Assembly (NCBI RefSeq): GCF_000175195.1
Contig: NZ_ACQL01000055.1
Span: 62,001 to 126,000 of the forward strand
Direction: 5' to 3'
Length of the DNA stretch: 64,000 nt
Source of the DNA: Actinobacillus minor NM305
GTDB lineage: Bacteria; Pseudomonadota; Gammaproteobacteria; Enterobacterales; Pasteurellaceae
The position numbers were made by a program, and so were the translations under genes. The notes beneath the pieces are model-generated. The model was not told where the DNA came from. It saw only the letters and a program-made list of their open reading frames with translations, and did not search any database. Numbering within the stretch: the stretch's first letter is position 1; each line of letters begins with the position of its first letter. Below, piece after piece: positions 9,301 through 22,748 of this stretch.

Positions 9301-9819
9301 TTAGAATCGATATCCTACGTTAGCCGTAAAATCATTGCCTTTTAATTTTGTACCGCTACGTTTTAAGTTGTTACGTGTATATTCTGCACCAACTTCAACG
9401 TTGCTTGATACCGCATATTTTGCTCCAGCGCCATAGCCAAAGCCACGATAAGTTTCATCGCCCACTTTGCTTGAGCTTGCATCCACTTTTACGTAAGGTA
9501 ATAAATCTGAACCTACACGGTAGCCTTGTTGGTAAGCAACGGTGTATTTATTTTTCTGTTTTACATCGTTAAAAACTTTCGTGCTACCTACTTTTGCTTT
9601 ACCTTGAACAATACCAACAAAGTTGCTACCGTAATCCATTCCATAGTCCACAACAAGAGCCGGACCGGTAGATTGTTTACCTTTTACGCCATCAACTTTA
9701 TATTTTGCGGTAGTTAAATCAACACCTACGCCTAAGCCTGTAAAAGTTTCACCTACCGGTGCAGCAAAAGCAGAGGCAGAAAATAGCCCTGCTAATGTAA
9801 GTACTGCCATTTTTTTCAT
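9301..9819 (-). CDS. Small outer membrane beta-barrel protein (opacity/OmpX-like)
   Basis: 172 residues with a signal peptide (M-K-K-M-A-V-L-T-L-A-G, cleavage after A-F-A near 19). About 150 residues of alternating hydrophobic beta-strands follow, ending in Y-R-F, the classic outer membrane insertion signal. The size fits an eight-stranded barrel. Such proteins in Pasteurellaceae are often called opacity-family porins or adhesins; the role cannot be fixed from sequence. It lies downstream of arcA on the same strand but is separated by a hairpin and its own leader. Confidence 0.7.
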   Translation of the reverse strand: MKKMAVLTLAGLFSASAFAAPVGETFTGLGVGVDLTTAKYKVDGVKGKQSTGPALVVDYGMDYGSNFVGIVQGKAKVGSTKVFNDVKQKNKYTVAYQQGYRVGSDLLPYVKVDASSSKVGDETYRGFGYGAGAKYAVSSNVEVGAEYTRNNLKRSGTKLKGNDFTANVGYRF

Positions 9820-9853
9820 AATTGAATCCTTATTGATATCTTAAAAAGAATAG

Positions 9854-9870
9854 TAAGCCCTGTGGGCTTA
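9854..9870 (-). terminator. Probable arcA terminator
   Basis: A 7-bp stem, TAAGCCC (9854-9860) against GGGCTTA (9864-9870), with a 3-base loop. On the minus strand it is followed by CTATTCTTTTT. It sits 22 bases after the arcA stop. The stem is short, so termination may be partial. Confidence 0.5.
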
Positions 9871-9891
9871 ATAAAAATAGACAAAGCTGTC

Positions 9892-10611
9892 TTACTCAAG
9901 TTCACCACAAAAACGATAACCTTCGCCATGTACGGTAATAATGATCTCAGGTGTATTCGGATGATCTTCAAAATGTTTGCGAATTCGGCGAATCGTTACA
10001 TCAACCGTGCGATCATGCGGTTTTAATTCACGCCCAGTCATTTTTAGTAAAAGATCTTCTCGGGTTTGAATTTTTCCTGGATTTTCACAAAAGTGGAGTA
10101 ATGCTCTAAATTCACTCCGTGGTAATTTATTTTCTTCGCCTTCAGGGCTAATGAGGCTACGGCTGTTAATATCTAACGTCCAGCCATTAAAGCGGTATTG
10201 TTCAATATTTTTTTCAGGTTGAAGTTTTTCTTTATCTTCTACCATTGTACGATGAAGTAAATTTCTAGCACGAATCGTTAATTCGCGAGGATTAAAAGGT
10301 TTAGTAATGTAATCATCGGCACCAATTTCTAATCCTAAAATTTTATCAATTTCGTTATCTCGTCCTGTGAGAAACATTAAGGCAACTTTGGTTGTTTCTC
10401 TCAATTCACGAGCTAACATAAGTCCATTTTTTCCGGGTAAATTGATATCCATAATCACTAAGTGAATTGTTTGTTTTGCAAGAATTTCATGCATTTGTGT
10501 GCCATCAATTGCTTCAAATACATTATATCCTTCGGCTTCAAAGATATTTTTTAATGTATTGCGTGTGACAGCTTCATCTTCAACAATTAAAACTTGTGGA
10601 TTATTCTGCAT
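9892..10611 (-). CDS. arcA: Aerobic respiration control response regulator ArcA
   Basis: 239 residues: a receiver domain with the acidic pocket E-D-E at 11-13, phospho-acceptor Asp55 (I-M-D-I-N-L-P-G) and Lys in T-K-P-F, then an OmpR-type winged helix (R-S-E-F-R-A-L-L...[10 protein letters not shown]). The sequence is ArcA-specific. It is phosphorylated by ArcB under low oxygen and represses respiratory and TCA genes in the family. arcB is not in the window. Its AT-rich upstream region also carries a hairpin (10731-10757). Confidence 0.96.
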   Translation of the reverse strand: MQNNPQVLIVEDEAVTRNTLKNIFEAEGYNVFEAIDGTQMHEILAKQTIHLVIMDINLPGKNGLMLARELRETTKVALMFLTGRDNEIDKILGLEIGADDYITKPFNPRELTIRARNLLHRTMVEDKEKLQPEKNIEQYRFNGWTLDINSRSLISPEGEENKLPRSEFRALLHFCENPGKIQTREDLLLKMTGRELKPHDRTVDVTIRRIRKHFEDHPNTPEIIITVHGEGYRFCGELE

Positions 10612-10730
10612 AATAGAGATTCCTCATTTGAAATGACGTAATAATAACATTTCAATAATGTTGCGAAATTGTATCATTGTACCTGATGGTAACTGTTACT
10701 CAAAAAAGTTATTTACCGTTTTTTTATGCT

Positions 10731-10757
10731 TAATCAAATTTTTAACAAATTTGATTA
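10731..10757. other. Hairpin between the metallophosphoesterase and arcA
   Basis: An 11-bp perfect stem, TAATCAAATTT (10731-10741) against AAATTTGATTA (10747-10757), with a 5-base loop, directly after the phosphoesterase stop. There is no U-run on the minus strand, so it is not a standard terminator. It could stabilise the upstream mRNA end or bind a protein. Confidence 0.4.
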
Positions 10758-10759
10758 CT

Positions 10760-12750
<1,991 letters not shown>

Positions 12751-12989
12751 TTAGAAAAGGTTGTAAATAATCATATATATGATAAAGCAAAATGTAGCAT
12801 TTGAATAATCTTTTCTGCCTAACAGTAAGAAAAATGCACTATTTATGAGACATAAATAGTAGAATAGTATTTCTCTTCTTGATTTTTGCAAAAAATTGCT
12901 GGAATCAGACCGCTTTTATTTCCTCTTTTAGCGGATAACCGCTATAATCAGAAGAATTTTTTTATTTTGTTTTTAAGATACCGTTACCC

Positions 12990-13964
12990 ATGCAACTAGT
13001 TCGAGGATTCCATAATTTAGCCAATAACCCCATATTCCAACAAGGGTGTGCTTTATCCATTGGGAACTTTGACGGGGTACATTTAGGGCATCAAAACATT
13101 TTGGCTCGCTTAAATGAAAAAGCAAAAGCACTGAATTTGCCTTCGGTGGTGATGGTATTTGAGCCTCAACCTCGAGAGTTTTTTGCAAAAAAATCTGGAA
13201 ATTTAACCGCTAATCCTCCGGCAAGATTGATGCGTTTAAGAGATAAACTTAAGTATTTAGAAAAAGCCGGGGTTGATTTTGTTCTTTGTGTGCGTTTTTC
13301 GGCACAATTTGCAAAACTAACGGCACATGAATTTATTGAAAAATTATTGGTAGAACGGTTAAACGTGCGCTATCTAAGCGTGGGCGATGATTTCCATTTT
13401 GGTTCAGATCGAAGCGGTAATTATCAAACGTTACTTAATGCGGGTAAAACGCTAGGGTTTGAAGTTGAAGAAAGCCACACCCATAGTTTTGAGAGTGAAA
13501 GAATTAGTAGCTCGTTAATTCGTGAAGCATTAAGTAAGGATGAATTAACGTTAGCCGCAAAACTACTGGGTAAACCTTATTCCATCGCTGGGCGTGTTGC
13601 TCATGGGAATAAATTAGGCAGAACCATTGGCTTTCCTACTGCAAATATTATGCTCAATCGTTTAGTGACACCACTGCAAGGCGTTTATGCGGTAAAAATA
13701 GAGACAAAATACGGTATATATAGCGGTATTGCCAATGTGGGGAATCGCCCAACGATAAACGGAACAAAACCGTTATTGGAAGTGCATTTGTTTGATTTTA
13801 ATCACTCAATTTACGGTCAGGCAATTGAAGTCCTCTTTTTAAAAAAAATCCGTGCGGAAATTAAATTTGCAAGTTTTAATGAGTTAAGACAGCAAATTGA
13901 ACAAGATCGGGAACAAGCAGTGAGGTTTTTTAGAGGTAATGATCCTGTATTATTCTTAGACTAA
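12990..13964 (+). CDS. ribF: Bifunctional riboflavin kinase / FAD synthetase
   Basis: 324 residues. The N-terminal adenylyltransferase domain has G-N-F-D-G-V-H-L-G-H and the I-S-S-S-L-I-R segment. The C-terminal kinase domain has G-R-T-I-G-F-P-T-A-N and G-V-Y-A-V. It makes FMN and FAD from riboflavin. In many proteobacteria ribF leads a ribF-ileS-lspA-ispH cluster; here a small PH-domain gene lies between ribF and ileS. The 240-base upstream region is AT-rich and holds no other gene. Confidence 0.96.
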   Translation: MQLVRGFHNLANNPIFQQGCALSIGNFDGVHLGHQNILARLNEKAKALNLPSVVMVFEPQPREFFAKKSGNLTANPPARLMRLRDKLKYLEKAGVDFVLCVRFSAQFAKLTAHEFIEKLLVERLNVRYLSVGDDFHFGSDRSGNYQTLLNAGKTLGFEVEESHTHSFESERISSSLIREALSKDELTLAAKLLGKPYSIAGRVAHGNKLGRTIGFPTANIMLNRLVTPLQGVYAVKIETKYGIYSGIANVGNRPTINGTKPLLEVHLFDFNHSIYGQAIEVLFLKKIRAEIKFASFNELRQQIEQDREQAVRFFRGNDPVLFLD

Positions 13965-14001
13965 TCATAAGTCAGTCTTTTTAGACTGTAAGGTGGAGAC
14001 A

Positions 14002-14499
14002 ATGAGCTATACAGACAAAATTTTACTAGCTAATGAAAAAATTATTTATCAAGGTAAAAGAAGCGTATTTCCTAAATTACCCTATATTATAGGTTTAAGT
14101 TTGATTTTTCCTTTTATAAGTGTATTAGGCACATTAGCTGTTTTTTTTGATAAAAATATTCTTAATCTTACAGGATTATTTACTGGTATTTTTTTAGGCG
14201 TTATTGTGTTTATTATTTTATATTTATTAGCAAAGCTTATTGTAAATAAAACGGAGCTTGTGATTACAAATAGAAGGATTATTGCAAAATTCGGGATTAT
14301 TAGATTAGACACATTAGAGATAAGATTAGAAAACATTGAAAGTATTGGAATTGAACAAACTTTTTTAGGTAGATTGTTCAATTATGGAACGATTATTATT
14401 CACGGCTATGGTGGCTCAAATACGCCAATAATAGAAGTTATAAATCCTTTAAAATTTAAAAGAGAACTTGAACAATTACACGATACTTTTCAGACTTAA
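14002..14499 (+). CDS. PH-domain membrane protein (bPH2/YdbS-like)
   Basis: 165 residues. After a short cytoplasmic N-terminus (K-I-L-L-A-N-E-K-I-I-Y-Q-G) come two membrane helices (about 28-75). A bacterial pleckstrin-homology domain follows (E-L-V-I-T-N-R-R-I-I-A-K-F-G, I-E-S-I-G-I-E-Q-T-F-L-G-R-L-F). The ATG at 14002 is chosen because AAGGTGGAG sits at proper distance; the GTG at 13993 lies inside that site. The function of this family is unknown. It is inserted in the ribF-ileS interval and its codons are more AT-rich than the flanks. Confidence 0.75.
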   Translation: MSYTDKILLANEKIIYQGKRSVFPKLPYIIGLSLIFPFISVLGTLAVFFDKNILNLTGLFTGIFLGVIVFIILYLLAKLIVNKTELVITNRRIIAKFGIIRLDTLEIRLENIESIGIEQTFLGRLFNYGTIIIHGYGGSNTPIIEVINPLKFKRELEQLHDTFQT

Positions 14500-14546
14500 G
14501 TGTGATGTATTAAACAATATTCAATTTTATTAACTGGAACATAAAA

Positions 14547-17360
14547 ATGACTGATTACAAAAACACATTAAATTTGCCTGAAACAGGCTTTCCGATGCGT
14601 GGGGATCTCGCTAAGCGTGAACCTGCGATGTTACAAAATTGGTATGACAAAAAGCTCTATCAAAAAATTCGTGAAGCATCAAAAGGGAAAAAATCCTTTA
14701 TTCTGCACGATGGCCCTCCGTATGCGAATGGGAACATTCACATTGGTCACGCCGTTAATAAAATTTTAAAAGATATTATTATGAAGTCAAAAACCGCATT
14801 GGGTTTTGACACGCCTTATGTACCAGGTTGGGACTGCCACGGTTTGCCAATTGAGCTAAAAGTAGAAGGTTTGGTGGGTAAACCAAATGAAAAAATTTCT
14901 GCGGCAGAGTTCCGTCAAGCGTGTCGTGAATATGCAAAAGAGCAAGTCGAAGGACAAAAAGCAGACTTTATTCGTATGGGCGTGTTGGGCGATTGGGATA
15001 ATCCATATCTCACGATGAACTTCAATACTGAAGCGAACATTATCCGTACTTTAGGTAAAGTAATTGCAAATGGTCACTTATACAAAGGCTCAAAACCGGT
15101 TCACTGGTGTTTAGACTGTGGCTCTTCCCTTGCTGAAGCCGAAGTGGAATATGAAGATAAAGTATCGCCATCAATCTATGTTCGTTTCCCTGCCAAAGAT
15201 CAAGCAGAAATTGAAGCAAAATTTAACGCTCAAGGTAAGGGGCATGGTCAAATTTCTGCGGTGATTTGGACAACAACGCCTTGGACATTACCTTCAAATA
15301 AAGCGATTTCAATCAATCCGGAATTTGATTATCAATTAGTCCAATTTGGCGAAGAACGCGTTATTTTAGCGAAAGAACTCGTAGAAAGTGTACAAAATGC
15401 TGCAAAACTTGAAAGTGTTGATGTATTAGGTGAAGTAAAAGGCGAGGCATTAGAATTACTTCAATTTAATCACCCATTCTACGATTATAGTGTGCCATTA
15501 ATTTTAGGCGATCATGTCACAACGGATGGTGGTACAGGTTTAGTTCATACCGCACCGGATCACGGTCAAGACGACTTTATCGTTTCGAAAAAATACAACA
15601 TTGAAATGGCTGGTTTAGTCGGAAACGATGGTAAATTTAAAGCAGAAGCGCCATTCTTTGCAGGTTTAGGTGTTTTCGAATCAAACGAGAAAGTTTTAGA
15701 AAAATTAAAGGAGGTGGGGGCGTTACTTAAATTAGAACGCATTAAACACAGTTATCCACATTGCTGGCGCCACAAAACGCCGATTATTTTCCGTGCAACA
15801 CCACAATGGTTTATCGGTATGGAAACGCAAGGTTTGCGCCAACAAGCGTTAGGCGAAATCAAATCCGTACGTTGGATTCCTGCTTGGGGAGAAGCGCGTA
15901 TTGATACAATGGTGGCGAATCGTCCAGACTGGTGTATCTCTCGTCAGCGTACTTGGGGCGTACCAATGACGATGTTTATTCACAATGAAACGGAAGAGCT
16001 GCACCCACGTACAGAAGAAATCCTTGAAATCGTGGCAAAACGTGTGGAAGAAAAAGGTATCCAAGCGTGGTGGGATTTAGATCCAGCAGAAGTCTTAGGC
16101 GAAGAAGCTAAAGATTACCGCAAAGTACCAGATACACTCGATGTATGGTTCGATTCGGGATCAACTTATGCCTCTGTGGTAGAAGCTCGTCCAGAATTTA
16201 ATGGTAATAGCGCAGATATGTACCTTGAAGGTTCAGACCAACATCGTGGTTGGTTTATGTCTTCATTAATGCTTTCAACCGCAACTAATGGCAAAGCACC
16301 TTATAAACAAGTATTAACTCACGGTTTCGTGGTTGATGAAAAAGGTCGCAAAATGTCAAAATCACTCGGTAACGTGATTGTGCCAAGTGAAGTATGGAAT
16401 AAAAATGGTGCGGATATTTTACGTTTATGGGTTGCTTCAACAGACTATACGGGCGAAATTGCGGTTTCTCATAACATTTTAAATAGCGCAGGCGAATCGT
16501 ACCGCCGTATTCGTAATACTGCTCGCTTCTTATTAGCGAACTTAAATGGCTTCGATCCAAAACGTGATTTGGTTAAACCGGAAGAGATGATCGCCTTAGA
16601 TCGTTGGGCGGTAAGCTGTGCGTTAGATGCACAAAACGACATTAAAGAAGCCTATGATAATTATCAATTCCACACCGTTGTTCAGCGTTTAATGCGTTTC
16701 TGTTCAATCGAAATGGGATCGTTCTATTTAGATATTATCAAAGACCGTCAATACACCACCAAAGCAGACAGCCTTGCACGCCGTAGCTGTCAAACTGCGT
16801 TGTGGCATATCTCTGAAGCATTAGTGCGTTGGATGGCACCGATTTTATCCTTCACCGCCGATGAAATTTGGGGCTACTTACCACAAGTGGAAGAACGTTC
16901 TGAATTTGTCTTTACTGAAGAATTCTACACAGGCTTATTCGGTTTAAGTGAAAGCGACAAATTAGATGACAACTACTGGCAAAAACTGTTAAAAGTGCGT
17001 GCGGAAGTAAACCGTGTCTTAGAACAAGCGCGTAACGACAAGTTAATTGGTGCTGGCCTCGAAGCGAAAGTCACCGTGTATGCAAATGATGATATTCGTC
17101 CGTTGTTAGAACAGTTAGGCAACGAGCTACGTTTTGTGCTAATCACTTCACAAGCGATTGTTAAACCACTTGCAGAAGCTGATGTTGCAGAAGGCGAATT
17201 GGCGGGTCTTGCGGTGAAAGTAGAACGTGCAGACGGTGAAAAATGCCCACGTTGCTGGCACTATGCGACAGATATTGGTGCGAATGCAGAACATCCTGAG
17301 ATTTGTGGGCGTTGTGTGGAGAATGTGGCAGGTAATGGCGAGCAAAGAGCATTTGCTTAA
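14547..17360 (+). CDS. ileS: Isoleucyl-tRNA synthetase
   Basis: A 937-residue class I synthetase. HIGH motif at 65-68 (N-I-H-I-G-H), the editing domain with [13 protein letters not shown] near 600 ([11 protein letters not shown]), and a C-terminal zinc finger C-P-R-C-W...C-G-R-C. The length and the zinc finger place it in the bacterial, mupirocin-sensitive type. It charges tRNA-Ile. Downstream, lspA and ispH are absent and a palindromic element follows instead. Confidence 0.98.
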   Translation: MTDYKNTLNLPETGFPMRGDLAKREPAMLQNWYDKKLYQKIREASKGKKSFILHDGPPYANGNIHIGHAVNKILKDIIMKSKTALGFDTPYVPGWDCHGLPIELKVEGLVGKPNEKISAAEFRQACREYAKEQVEGQKADFIRMGVLGDWDNPYLTMNFNTEANIIRTLGKVIANGHLYKGSKPVHWCLDCGSSLAEAEVEYEDKVSPSIYVRFPAKDQAEIEAKFNAQGKGHGQISAVIWTTTPWTLPSNKAISINPEFDYQLVQFGEERVILAKELVESVQNAAKLESVDVLGEVKGEALELLQFNHPFYDYSVPLILGDHVTTDGGTGLVHTAPDHGQDDFIVSKKYNIEMAGLVGNDGKFKAEAPFFAGLGVFESNEKVLEKLKEVGALLKLERIKHSYPHCWRHKTPIIFRATPQWFIGMETQGLRQQALGEIKSVRWIPAWGEARIDTMVANRPDWCISRQRTWGVPMTMFIHNETEELHPRTEEILEIVAKRVEEKGIQAWWDLDPAEVLGEEAKDYRKVPDTLDVWFDSGSTYASVVEARPEFNGNSADMYLEGSDQHRGWFMSSLMLSTATNGKAPYKQVLTHGFVVDEKGRKMSKSLGNVIVPSEVWNKNGADILRLWVASTDYTGEIAVSHNILNSAGESYRRIRNTARFLLANLNGFDPKRDLVKPEEMIALDRWAVSCALDAQNDIKEAYDNYQFHTVVQRLMRFCSIEMGSFYLDIIKDRQYTTKADSLARRSCQTALWHISEALVRWMAPILSFTADEIWGYLPQVEERSEFVFTEEFYTGLFGLSESDKLDDNYWQKLLKVRAEVNRVLEQARNDKLIGAGLEAKVTVYANDDIRPLLEQLGNELRFVLITSQAIVKPLAEADVAEGELAGLAVKVERADGEKCPRCWHYATDIGANAEHPEICGRCVENVAGNGEQRAFA

Positions 17361-17387
17361 ACAAGCACTTTCTCCGTAACTACATTT

Positions 17388-17814
17388 CCTACTTTTCTTT
17401 GCTTCGCCAAAGAAAAGTAGGCAAAAGAAAGGCGACCCCGAGCGTTTCTTCTTCCTACGCTTGTTGCTAATTTTTGGGACGAACTTTTCAAACTCGCTTG
17501 CTTTGCAAGCTCAAACACGAAAAGTTGTCCTCAAAAATTGACGCAACCGCTTCGGCGAAACGCAGGGGAGATCGAACATCTCGATCTTAGCATTACAAAA
17601 AATTTATTAAAACTCACCGCTTGTTATGGCGGATTGGGTTCCCTTCTGAACCGCCTGAGCGTGTTTAAATTTGTAGGAACATTTTTCTCTGAGCCAACGA
17701 AGTTGGCGAATTTAAAATGTTCCGTTAAGCAAATTTAAACTAAGCGAAGATAAGCGGTGAAGTAGGGTGTGTTTCTTTTGGTTACTTTTCTTTGCACAAG
17801 CAAAGAAAAGTAAC
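17388..17814. repeat. Composite element of nested inverted repeats between ileS and pssA
   Basis: The 466-base gap holds no credible gene but several palindromes. The left end is a perfect 14-bp hairpin (17388-17401 with 17408-17421). The right end is a perfect 15-bp hairpin of near-identical sequence (17781-17795 with 17800-17814). The regions just inside, AAAAGAAA plus a C-rich block, match in inverted orientation, so the whole is bounded by imperfect inverted repeats of about 50 bp. Inside are a long stem (17469-17488 with 17520-17539) enclosing a GCTTGC/GCAAGC hairpin, a 7-bp stem (17569-17587), and a three-tier stem (17663-17673/17730-17740, 17676-17685/17714-17723, 17693-17698/17702-17707). 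An uptake core lies at 17616-17624. There is no transposase frame. Confidence 0.85.
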
Positions 17815-17826
17815 AGAGGACTAACA

Positions 17827-19194
17827 ATGCTTATTCTAAACAAACAAACCCGTGCAAAACGCCACTTAGATAATCTCACTTTTATCCCCCAAGCGGTAGA
17901 AAAAGTGGATTTTCTTACCAGTAGCACCGAGTTTAAACAACACATTTTAGCGTTAATAAAACAAGCAAAATTTCGCATTTATCTCACCGCTCTCTATTTT
18001 GAAAAAGATGAAGCCGGGCAAGAGATCTTAGATGCACTTTATCAAGCGAAATTAGCTAACCCACAACTAGAAATCAAAATCCTTGTAGATTGGCATAGGG
18101 CGCAACGGGGACGTATTGGCGAAGCAACCCAAAGTTCAAACGCCGATTGGTACACCCTGATGCGTGAGCAATATGCCCTGCCGACAGAGCAAGAGATTGC
18201 GTTTTATGGCGTTCCGGTCAATAAACGTGAGATCTTCGGTGTGTTGCACCTAAAAGGGTTTGTGTTTGATGATACCCTACTTTATAGCGGAGCGAGCATC
18301 AACAACGTCTATTTACAGCAATTTGAGCGTTACCGTTACGACCGTTATCATCAAATTGAAAATAAGGCTTTAGCAGATAGCTGGGTTAATTTTATTCAAC
18401 AGAATATTTTGAGCAACCCTGCGGTAAATCGCTTGGATCAAGCAAATCGCCCAAAAACCATTGAAATCCGACCGCTTGTGAAAGCTTTCCGTAAGGAGCT
18501 TAGCCAACAAGAATATCGTTTTAATGGTAAATCAATGGATAATGAACAGCTAATGGTTTCGCCATTGGTCGGGCTAGGGCGTAAAAATCCGCTGAATAAA
18601 ACGATTGAAGCGTTATTTTTCCAAGTACAACAAAAATTGACGATTTGTACGCCTTATTTCAATTTCCCTCGTTCAATTAACCAACGAATTGAGTGGTTAT
18701 TGGAAAATGGCAAACAAATTGAAATTATTGTCGGCGATAAAACGGCGAACGATTTTTTCACGCCACCGGAAGAAAAATTTACGATGGCGTCCGCTTTGCC
18801 GTATCTGTATGAAAAAAATCTGCGAGCATTTACGAAAAAGTTTGATCATTATATCCAAAATGGGCAATTAACGATCCGCTTGTGGAAAGATGGCAAGAAC
18901 AGCTACCACTTAAAAGGCGTATGGATTGATGAGCGTTATATTCTACTTACAGGAAACAATCTCAACCCACGAGCGTGGAAGTTAGATGCGGAAAATGCGG
19001 TATTAATTTCAGATCCGAAAGGTGAATTAACCGAAAAGTCTCAAGCAGAATTAGCGCAAATACGTACCCATACGACAGTGCTTACCCATTATAGTGATTT
19101 AGAACAGTTAAAAGATTATCCGGAAAATGTGCGTAAGTTACTGAAGAAATTCGGGCAAGTTAAATTAGATAAAGTGGTTAAAATGCTTTTATAG
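17827..19194 (+). CDS. pssA: CDP-diacylglycerol--serine O-phosphatidyltransferase (PLD type)
   Basis: 455 residues, close to the 451 of E. coli PssA. It has two phospholipase-D-type active sites: L-H-L-K-G-F-V-F-D-D and Y-H-L-K-G-V-W-I-D-E (H-x-K-x4-D/E). It makes phosphatidylserine, the precursor of phosphatidylethanolamine, as a membrane-associated enzyme. The ATG at 17827 is chosen: it follows AGAGGA and matches the family start (M-L-I-L-N-K). The upstream codons lie within the palindromic element, whose right hairpin ends just before the ribosome binding site. Confidence 0.95.
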   Translation: MLILNKQTRAKRHLDNLTFIPQAVEKVDFLTSSTEFKQHILALIKQAKFRIYLTALYFEKDEAGQEILDALYQAKLANPQLEIKILVDWHRAQRGRIGEATQSSNADWYTLMREQYALPTEQEIAFYGVPVNKREIFGVLHLKGFVFDDTLLYSGASINNVYLQQFERYRYDRYHQIENKALADSWVNFIQQNILSNPAVNRLDQANRPKTIEIRPLVKAFRKELSQQEYRFNGKSMDNEQLMVSPLVGLGRKNPLNKTIEALFFQVQQKLTICTPYFNFPRSINQRIEWLLENGKQIEIIVGDKTANDFFTPPEEKFTMASALPYLYEKNLRAFTKKFDHYIQNGQLTIRLWKDGKNSYHLKGVWIDERYILLTGNNLNPRAWKLDAENAVLISDPKGELTEKSQAELAQIRTHTTVLTHYSDLEQLKDYPENVRKLLKKFGQVKLDKVVKMLL

Positions 19195-19219
19195 TGTATT
19201 AACTGAATAAAGGAAAAAA

Positions 19220-19960
19220 ATGAGCGAACAAATTTACGGTATTCATGCTGTTAAAGCATTTCTTGATAACGCTCCGGAGCGTTTGATTGAGGTGTTTGTA
19301 TTAAAAGGGCGTGAAGACAAACGACTTATTCCGTTGTTAAATGAATTACAACGTTTGGGGATCGCAATTCAACAAGTCAATCGCCAAACATTAGATAACA
19401 AATCACAAGGCGAGGTTCATCAAGGCATTATTGCCAAAGTAGTGCCACAAAAAGAGTTAAATGAACATGATTTAGATCGTATTTTAGCAAGCAAGCCGCA
19501 ACCCTTATTATTGATTTTAGATGGTGTTACTGATCCGCATAATTTGGGCGCTTGCCTGCGTACAGCTGATGCCGCTGGTGTTGATGCAGTAATTGTGCCA
19601 AAAGATAAATCGGCACAATTAACTTCAACAGCTCGTAAAGTGGCTTGTGGTGCGGCAGAAACCGTACCTCTCATTCGGGTAACCAATTTGGCTCGAACCA
19701 TGAGAGAGCTTCAAGAACAGCATAATGTTTGGATTGTTGGCACGGCAGGTGAAGCAACTTCAAGTATTTACGATGCCAAATTAACGGGTGCTATTGCACT
19801 TGTAATGGGGGCAGAAGGCGATGGAATGAGACGCTTAACACGTGAACATTGCGATCAATTGATTAGTATTCCAATGGCTGGTTCGGTCTCATCATTAAAT
19901 GTTTCTGTTGCGACCGGTGTTTGTTTATTTGAGATTATTCGACAAAAGTTATCTACATAG
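19220..19960 (+). CDS. rlmB: 23S rRNA 2'-O-methyltransferase RlmB (Gm2251)
   Basis: A 246-residue SPOUT enzyme: N-terminal substrate-binding domain ([11 protein letters not shown]) and C-terminal knotted domain with [20 protein letters not shown] and S-L-N-V-S-V-A. It methylates G2251 in the ribosomal P-site loop. It lies 25 bases after pssA on the same strand and is closed by a terminator. Confidence 0.96.
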   Translation: MSEQIYGIHAVKAFLDNAPERLIEVFVLKGREDKRLIPLLNELQRLGIAIQQVNRQTLDNKSQGEVHQGIIAKVVPQKELNEHDLDRILASKPQPLLLILDGVTDPHNLGACLRTADAAGVDAVIVPKDKSAQLTSTARKVACGAAETVPLIRVTNLARTMRELQEQHNVWIVGTAGEATSSIYDAKLTGAIALVMGAEGDGMRRLTREHCDQLISIPMAGSVSSLNVSVATGVCLFEIIRQKLST

Positions 19961-19995
19961 TTTTTGATAAATCAACGACTATTTTGTCCACGGTG

Positions 19996-20036
19996 CCAGC
20001 TTAAAGCCTTATGCTACAAGACTTTAAGCTGGTTTT
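19996..20036 (+). terminator. Terminator after rlmB
   Basis: An 11-bp perfect stem, CCAGCTTAAAG (19996-20006) against CTTTAAGCTGG (20022-20032), with a 15-base loop and then TTTT. It lies between the convergent rlmB and murA genes and is oriented for rlmB. Confidence 0.7.
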
Positions 20037-20058
20037 AGTAACAAAATTTAGCTATTAT

Positions 20059-21339
<1,281 letters not shown>

Positions 21340-21428
21340 TTATCCTTTTTATCATAAAAACAAAAGTTGAACCTTTTGTAAGCGGTCAAATTTGACATAT
21401 CACTTACGAAATGGCCCAACTTACTTAA

Positions 21429-21689
21429 TTAACCTGCCATATTTAATAAACGCTCTTTTTTCCATTGGTCTGTGGAAAAAACTTTAATGGTAAGCGCATG
21501 AATAGCATTAGTAGCAAATAAATCGCCGAGTGGTGCATAAACAGCTTGTTGTTGTTTCACTCGAGAAAGTGCAGCTAAACTATCGCTTACCACAATAACA
21601 CCATAATGGGAATTTTCCCCTTGAGCATGAATTTCTGTGGCATCGGTAAGTGCTGCTTTAAGTATTTCTTCAAGTTGTTTTGGTTCCAT
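21429..21689 (-). CDS. ibaG: BolA-family protein IbaG (YrbA)
   Basis: 86 residues with the BolA/IbaG core (S-H-Y-G-V-I-V-V-S-D, A-I-H-A-L-T-I-K-V-F-S). IbaG partners with monothiol glutaredoxin in iron-sulfur handling and affects acid tolerance in enterics. Position between mlaB and murA is the classic place for this paralogue; a second BolA lies at 32469-32780. Confidence 0.9.
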   Translation of the reverse strand: MEPKQLEEILKAALTDATEIHAQGENSHYGVIVVSDSLAALSRVKQQQAVYAPLGDLFATNAIHALTIKVFSTDQWKKERLLNMAG

Positions 21690-21729
21690 AAATTAAATGA
21701 TCCTTTAAATCAAAAAATAATGATGTCGA

Positions 21730-22059
21730 TTAGTTTACAAGAAAGCGATTTAACCATTGGTCTAAATCATATAAATCCGCTAATGTTTTCACAACATTCG
21801 GAACATGAATCAGATGATTTGAGGTTTGCTTTCCATAAAAATGCAACAATTCAGTCAATAGAACAAAGCCGGCAGAATCAATACGTGAAATTGCTTTTAA
21901 ATCCCAGTAAATATGTTGATTTTTTCTTGTAGATAAAAAAGAAGCACGTTGCTTCCATAACGGAAGCAACGTGTCACGGGTTAATTCACCACTCAACTCT
22001 ACCACTAAGCTTTCATTGTTATGCAATACGCTCCATTGTAATGTTTTTTGTGGTTTCAT
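21730..22059 (-). CDS. mlaB: STAS-domain lipid transport regulator MlaB
   Basis: 109 residues. STAS fold with the I-S-R-I-D-S-A-G-F-V-L-L segment containing the conserved Asp-Ser. MlaB binds the MlaF ATPase and controls the MlaFE complex on the cytoplasmic side. It begins 5 bases after mlaC. Confidence 0.88.
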   Translation of the reverse strand: MKPQKTLQWSVLHNNESLVVELSGELTRDTLLPLWKQRASFLSTRKNQHIYWDLKAISRIDSAGFVLLTELLHFYGKQTSNHLIHVPNVVKTLADLYDLDQWLNRFLVN

Positions 22060-22064
22060 ACTAA

Positions 22065-22706
22065 TTATTTTTTAGTTAAAGAGATTGGTTGTTTTGCTGA
22101 TTGTGCAACTTGTGCAGTAAGAGCATCGATACCTTGTTGGCGTAATACACCGCTCCATTCATTTTGTTTTGTTGCAACCATACTTACGCCTTCAGCTGCC
22201 ATGTCGTAAGCTTGCCATTCACCGGTTTTACTATTTTTACGCCATTTAAAATCTAATTTAATAGGCGCTGCACTGCCGTTCGATAATACATTTACACGAA
22301 TACTTACGATAGATTTACCTTCTGTTGGTTTTTCGCCCTCAATCTCAATTTTTTGATCTTGATATTGGGTTAATACTTGTGCATAAGATTGCTCAATAAA
22401 TTGACCGAATGCATCAAAGAATTTCTCACGTTGTGCTTCTGATGCTGAAGAAAGCGCTTTGCCTAGAACAAGCTGTCCAGCATATTTCACATGTACTTTT
22501 GGCATTAAATCGTTACGAACGATTGTACGTAAATATTCTGGATTTGATTTAATTTTACTTTGGTTTGCTTTAATATCACTAAAAAGTTTATCTGCGGTTT
22601 GTTGCATTAACGCATATGGGCTCGTTTCTGCAAACGCTTGTGTTGAGAATAAAGTTGATAAAGCGACAACACCAGCAACCATCATTTTTTTGATATTTTT
22701 TAACAT
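22065..22706 (-). CDS. mlaC: Periplasmic phospholipid-binding protein MlaC
   Basis: 213 residues with a signal peptide (cleavage after A-F-A near 26) and the Tol-tolerance (Ttg2) fold: P-Y-A-L-M-Q-Q-T-A-D-K-L-F, L-G-K-A-L-S-S-A, F-K-W-R-K-N, Y-D-M-A-A-E-G-V-S-M. It shuttles phospholipids between the outer membrane MlaA complex and MlaFEDB. mlaA is not in the window. Confidence 0.94.
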   Translation of the reverse strand: MLKNIKKMMVAGVVALSTLFSTQAFAETSPYALMQQTADKLFSDIKANQSKIKSNPEYLRTIVRNDLMPKVHVKYAGQLVLGKALSSASEAQREKFFDAFGQFIEQSYAQVLTQYQDQKIEIEGEKPTEGKSIVSIRVNVLSNGSAAPIKLDFKWRKNSKTGEWQAYDMAAEGVSMVATKQNEWSGVLRQQGIDALTAQVAQSAKQPISLTKK

Positions 22707-22748
22707 TAAAAATACTCCAATAAGAATAACTATCTGTTATTAAGGTTT

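Noticed and set aside
17538-17738. Open frames inside the palindromic element
   Set aside because: They follow repeat sequence, have no ribosome binding site and no resemblance to proteins.
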